Assembly: GCF_004211145.1 (NCBI RefSeq) | Contig: NZ_SEBS01000016.1 | Location: forward strand, 21,358 to 85,357 | Source of the DNA: Flavobacterium sp. | Lineage (GTDB): Bacteria; Bacteroidota; Bacteroidia; Flavobacteriales; Flavobacteriaceae | Reading direction: 5' to 3' | DNA: 64,000 nucleotides | Shown: in pieces, positions 61,110 to 64,000 of the stretch | Layout: the number at the start of each line of letters is the position of its first letter | Position numbering within the stretch: position 1 is the first letter of the stretch | Position numbers and translations under genes: made by a program | Notes under the pieces: generated by a model | Seen by the model: only the letters and a program-made list of their open reading frames with translations | Database searches by the model: none | What the model was told of the DNA's origin: nothing

Positions 61110-61814
61110 ATGAGGAAAATTGTACTTTTTATACTGCCGTGCATTTTAATGTCGGCTTGCGTGAGCGAGGAAACCTGCAAAGAAGACAGCGTTCCACTTT
61201 CGGCCACGACGCCAATTCGCGTGGGAGAAACACTGAAACTTTATGCCGAAACAGGCGCTACGGTTGTTTTCCACTGGATCGGCCCGAACGGTTTCGAATC
61301 GTACGAGAAAGATCCGGTGCTAAATTTTGCGACCCAAAATATGTCCGGCACATATTCCATGACGCCCGAACCGTATTTCGAAGAATGTGTTGCCGGACCC
61401 GCGACAACGGTCGAAGTCGTCGTAAACCCGGCGGTCGCTTCCTGCAACACGACTACTAACAGCGTGAGTTTGCCTACATCGACGATGAGTTTCTATTATG
61501 TCGACGCAAGTTTCCCGCAAGATGATTTCCAGTTGACGGCAAACGGCAGCAACGGCGATTTGTATATCGATTTTGACAGCGACCAATTGCCCGCGGCCGG
61601 AGTCTACAATGTTTGCCAAACCTGCAACGAATCCGGGGCCGATCCGAATGAAATGCGCATCTCGTTGATCACGGCTCAAGGTTTTGACAATTATCACCAG
61701 GGACTTTCGGGCGAAATTTTCATTTCATATATCGGCGATAAGATCTCGGCGACTTTTTGCGATGTACAATTTACCGACGACATCATCGCATCGGGCAACA
61801 TCACCGAACTGTAA
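61110..61814 (+). CDS. Ig/PKD-like lipoprotein
   Basis: The protein has 234 residues with lipobox MSACV (Cys17 region). An Ig/PKD-like beta domain follows (PIRVGETLKLYAETGATVVFHWIGPNGFESYEKDPVLNFATQNMSGTYSM). A second region (SFYYVDASFPQDDFQLTANGSNGDLYIDFDS) resembles other secreted Bacteroidota proteins. It is likely surface-exposed; its function is unknown. Confidence 0.75.
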   Translation: MRKIVLFILPCILMSACVSEETCKEDSVPLSATTPIRVGETLKLYAETGATVVFHWIGPNGFESYEKDPVLNFATQNMSGTYSMTPEPYFEECVAGPATTVEVVVNPAVASCNTTTNSVSLPTSTMSFYYVDASFPQDDFQLTANGSNGDLYIDFDSDQLPAAGVYNVCQTCNESGADPNEMRISLITAQGFDNYHQGLSGEIFISYIGDKISATFCDVQFTDDIIASGNITEL

Positions 61815-61829
61815 GCGATTTTTTTCAGA

Positions 61830-62414
61830 TTATCGGCGGCGGCGCGGATTCGAATTGTGTTCTGCCGCAACTTTTTCCAGTTCCATGTACCAATCTTCGC
61901 CGAAACGCCTGATCAGCGCTTCCTTCACGAATTTATAAACGGGAACTTCAAGTTCGGCTCCCAAAGCGCAGGCCGGATCGCAGATATCCCATTGATCGTA
62001 GTTGACGGCCGCGAATTCCGAGAAATCCTTGACGCGGATCGGATACAGATGGCAGGAAACCGGTTTCTTCCAATCGACGATTCCCTGATTGTACGCCTGT
62101 TCGATGCCGCAAAGCGCGGTTTTCCCATCGAAAATCACGTAGGCGCAATCGGCGTCGTTGATGAGCGGCGTCTCGAGGGTTCCGTCGGTCCCGATGATCC
62201 ATTTTCCCTGTTCTTCGATCGCGGCGATCCCTTCAGGGCGCAAAAACGGTTTCACCTTGTCGTAAATTTCGTCGAGGATTTTCGTCTCGGCCTCGTTCAA
62301 AGGCGCGCCCGCATCGCCCCCGACACAGCAAGCGCCGTGACAGGCCGAAAGGTTGCACACGAATTCTTTTTCGAGGATATCTTCAGAAACTATGGTTTTG
62401 CCGAGTTGGAACAT
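61830..62414 (-). CDS. DUF3109 family cysteine-rich protein
   Basis: The protein has 194 residues. Conserved cysteines are in FVCNLSACHGACCVGGDAGAPL, DADCAYVIFDG...ALCGIEQAY, PVSCHLYPIRV and WDICDPACALG. The cluster suggests a bound metal or iron-sulphur centre, like the YkgJ type. No signal peptide is present. The function is unknown. It converges on the preceding gene and is divergent from marC. Confidence 0.85.
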   Translation of the reverse strand: MFQLGKTIVSEDILEKEFVCNLSACHGACCVGGDAGAPLNEAETKILDEIYDKVKPFLRPEGIAAIEEQGKWIIGTDGTLETPLINDADCAYVIFDGKTALCGIEQAYNQGIVDWKKPVSCHLYPIRVKDFSEFAAVNYDQWDICDPACALGAELEVPVYKFVKEALIRRFGEDWYMELEKVAAEHNSNPRRRR

Positions 62415-62531
62415 GGCGCAAAGATAATCGGCATTTCGTGTCGATTTTACTACATCGCAAAAATTAACTTGGCGTTAAGGTAATCGCGTATTTTAACACA
62501 GTACTTTTGCACTCTCAAAAAATGAATCAAA

Positions 62532-63107
62532 ATGATACTGGATTTCAAGGAAATACTCACAGTTGGGATGGTGCTTTTTGCGGTGATCGACATCGTTGGG
62601 ACGATTCCCATCGTGGTCGACCTGCGTCAAAAGTACGGGCATATCGAATCTGAGAAAGCGTCGCTCGTGGCCTGCATCATCATGGTCGTATTTCTTTTCG
62701 TGGGCGAGCAGTTTTTGAACCTCATCGGGATCGATGTGAACTCATTCGCCGTCGCGGGTTCGTTCGTGTTGTTCTTCCTGGCGCTCGAAATGATTCTGGG
62801 CATCCGCATCTATAAGGACAGCGAACCGAGTTCAGCTTCCATCGTGCCACTTGCGTTCCCGTTGATCGCGGGCGCGGGAACGATGACGACCTTGCTTTCG
62901 TTACGCGCACAATATCATACGCTGAATATCGTGATCGCGATCCTGATCAACATTATTTTGGTGTACGCCGTATTGAAATCGTCGGCGAAAATCGAGAAAA
63001 TGCTCGGTAAAAACGGGCTCGAAGTCATCCGCAAGACCTTTGGCGTCGTGCTCTTGGCCATCGCTGTTAAATTATTTGCGGCAAACGTTAAAGGGTTATT
63101 CCTGTAG
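62532..63107 (+). CDS. MarC family integral membrane protein
   Basis: The protein has 191 residues and about six hydrophobic helices. Family pattern: FAVIDIVGTIPIVVDL in helix 1, FFLALEMILGI, and PLAFPLIAGAGTMTTLL. MarC proteins (UPF0056) have no proven function despite the name. It is followed closely by two more plus-strand genes. Confidence 0.9.
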   Translation: MILDFKEILTVGMVLFAVIDIVGTIPIVVDLRQKYGHIESEKASLVACIIMVVFLFVGEQFLNLIGIDVNSFAVAGSFVLFFLALEMILGIRIYKDSEPSSASIVPLAFPLIAGAGTMTTLLSLRAQYHTLNIVIAILINIILVYAVLKSSAKIEKMLGKNGLEVIRKTFGVVLLAIAVKLFAANVKGLFL

Positions 63108-63150
63108 GACGATTTTCACTAATTTCACGCACTGAAGTAACATCCAAAGA

Positions 63151-63351
63151 ATGAAAATTTTCACTTCCATATTGGTCGTAGTGGCCGTTGCACTGATTAT
63201 CTTCAACATCACCTTGCTCGATTTCAACAACCTTTTCGAGGGCGATAGTCTTATCGGGCTCATCGGGATCGTGGCCTCGTTTTGCGCGGTCTTCATCCTC
63301 GTGATTTTCCGTATGTCGAAGTTGATCGAAGAAAAAACAAAAAACCACTAG
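63151..63351 (+). CDS. Small two-helix membrane protein
   Basis: The protein has 66 residues with two hydrophobic stretches (ILVVVAVALIIFNITLLDF and LIGLIGIVASFCAVFILVIFRM) and a short basic tail. I do not recognise a named family. It lies one base before the FAD protein gene, so is likely co-translated with it. Confidence 0.7.
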   Translation: MKIFTSILVVVAVALIIFNITLLDFNNLFEGDSLIGLIGIVASFCAVFILVIFRMSKLIEEKTKNH

Positions 63352-63352
63352 T

Positions 63353-63955
63353 ATGTTCGACGTATTTATCGTTGGCGGAGGCGTCGCCGGGGTTTCCTGC
63401 GCACTTGTCCTTGGTTCGGCCAAAAACAAAGGTTTCATGTCCGACAAAAAAATCGGAATCATCACCCACCAAAAAACATCCAATCTGCAGGAAGCGCTTT
63501 TCAACAATGCGTATGGAGTTCCCGCGGGCACGCTCGGTGCCGACTTGTTGAACACGAGTTTGGAACAATTGGCGACACTTTATCCGCACATCGAGCAGAT
63601 TCCTGGTGAGAAAGTCTTGAAAATCGAAGGCGAATTTCCCGAATATACAGTCGTTACCAACAAGAATTCGTATCCCGCGAAGAACATCGTAGTCGCGGCC
63701 GGATGGGCGAATACCTTGATGATCGAAGGTTTGACCGACTATATCGAACCGCACAAGAAATCGCTCGTCGACAAACATCGTATCCAATTACGAAATATCG
63801 ATCATAAAGTCACCGACGGCATCTACGTCGCCGGAACACTCGCCGGCTGGAGAAGCCAACTCGCGATCGCCGCAGGAAGCGGAGCCGCAGTCGCGACCGA
63901 CATCATGACCGAGTTCAATAACGGAATCGACTCGCAAAGTCACGATAAAAGGTAG
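63353..63955 (+). CDS. Compact FAD-dependent oxidoreductase
   Basis: The protein has 200 residues. The N-terminal FAD-binding motif is FDVFIVGGGVAGVSCALVLG and the C-terminal FAD-contact block is DGIYVAGTLAGWRSQLAIAAGSGAAVATDI, as in thioredoxin reductase-like enzymes. Those are usually about 300 residues, with an NAD(P)H domain and a CxxC pair; both are missing here. It may use a different donor or act as a subunit. Its stop codon runs into a GTGCCTGA tandem repeat. Confidence 0.82.
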   Translation: MFDVFIVGGGVAGVSCALVLGSAKNKGFMSDKKIGIITHQKTSNLQEALFNNAYGVPAGTLGADLLNTSLEQLATLYPHIEQIPGEKVLKIEGEFPEYTVVTNKNSYPAKNIVVAAGWANTLMIEGLTDYIEPHKKSLVDKHRIQLRNIDHKVTDGIYVAGTLAGWRSQLAIAAGSGAAVATDIMTEFNNGIDSQSHDKR

Positions 63956-64000
63956 TGCCTGAGTGCCTGAGTGCCTGAGTGCCTGAGTGCCTGAGTGCCT
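63955..64000. repeat. GTGCCTGA octamer tandem repeat, locus 3 (runs off the window)
   Basis: At least 5.75 exact GTGCCTGA units start with the G of the TAG stop codon and continue to the last base, so the true length is unknown. Degenerate versions occur at 18650-18683 and 32277-32309. Confidence 0.9.

Noticed and set aside
1..64000. tRNA and rRNA genes
   Set aside because: I looked at the intergenic stretches for cloverleaf-type sequence and the GGTTCGAATCC-type T arm and found none.

Overview
The window looks like the chromosome of a member of the Flavobacteriaceae (Bacteroidota), Flavobacterium-like. Supporting signs are the gliding genes gldD and gldE, several secreted proteins ending in type IX secretion (T9SS) sorting domains, Bacteroidota promoters of the TTG...TAnnTTTG type, DUF4301, DUF3078 and DUF3109 proteins, a geranylgeranylglyceryl-phosphate synthase, and many flavobacterial intergenic word repeats. 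No rRNA, tRNA, phage or complete insertion sequence was found.

Layout. 1-2.4 kb: two tandem GH92 mannosidases, the second cut by the window edge. 3-5.5 kb: a TonB-dependent receptor behind a TPP riboswitch; an intergenic repeat has been inserted into its 5' end. 5.6-9.6 kb: a tightly overlapping minus-strand chain running PPTase, GGGP synthase, PnuC, DUF4301, ArfB. 9.9-20.3 kb: ahcY, a secreted S41 peptidase, rplU-rpmA, an M16 peptidase pair, a DMT exporter and an HMA-domain lipoprotein. 20.4-24.7 kb: an AT-rich accessory island with a lipoprotein carrying a C-terminal Tae4-like amidase toxin domain, followed by intact and decayed copies of lipoprotein immunity genes. 24.8-32.2 kb: gldD-gldE-ssb, then a 1.7 kb repeat field with twelve 102-bp units, then mutY, an HU protein, a 30-aa basic ribosomal-type protein and rng. 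32.6-46.4 kb: two T9SS cargo proteins, pbpC, a hypothetical protein, a degenerate RAYT-type transposase-like gene and an alpha-2-macroglobulin (the yfhM/pbpC pair). 46.5-64 kb: tadA, dxs, DUF3078, a secreted M36 metallopeptidase, dgt, a beta-lactamase-family hydrolase, an RDD protein, class Ia nrdA/nrdB, a DUF3109 protein, MarC and a compact FAD protein, ending inside an octamer tandem repeat.

How the genes fit together. The housekeeping blocks cover translation (L21, L27, ArfB, TadA), nucleotide pools (NrdAB, dGTPase), isoprenoid and ether-lipid precursors (Dxs, GGGP synthase), envelope growth and protection (PbpC, A2M) and T9SS-linked secretion. The most unusual module is the Tae4-type lipoprotein toxin with its immunity array. 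The toxin carries its own lipoprotein signal, so it would be placed on the producer's envelope rather than loaded into a type VI apparatus from the cytoplasm. Base composition changes sharply at its glycine linker, and the immunity array contains decayed copies, as expected for a polymorphic toxin with an exchangeable tip. A second theme is repeats: a structured element in three copies, a 33-bp palindrome in two copies (one beside the RAYT-like gene), and nested 7-, 8- and 102-bp tandem arrays.
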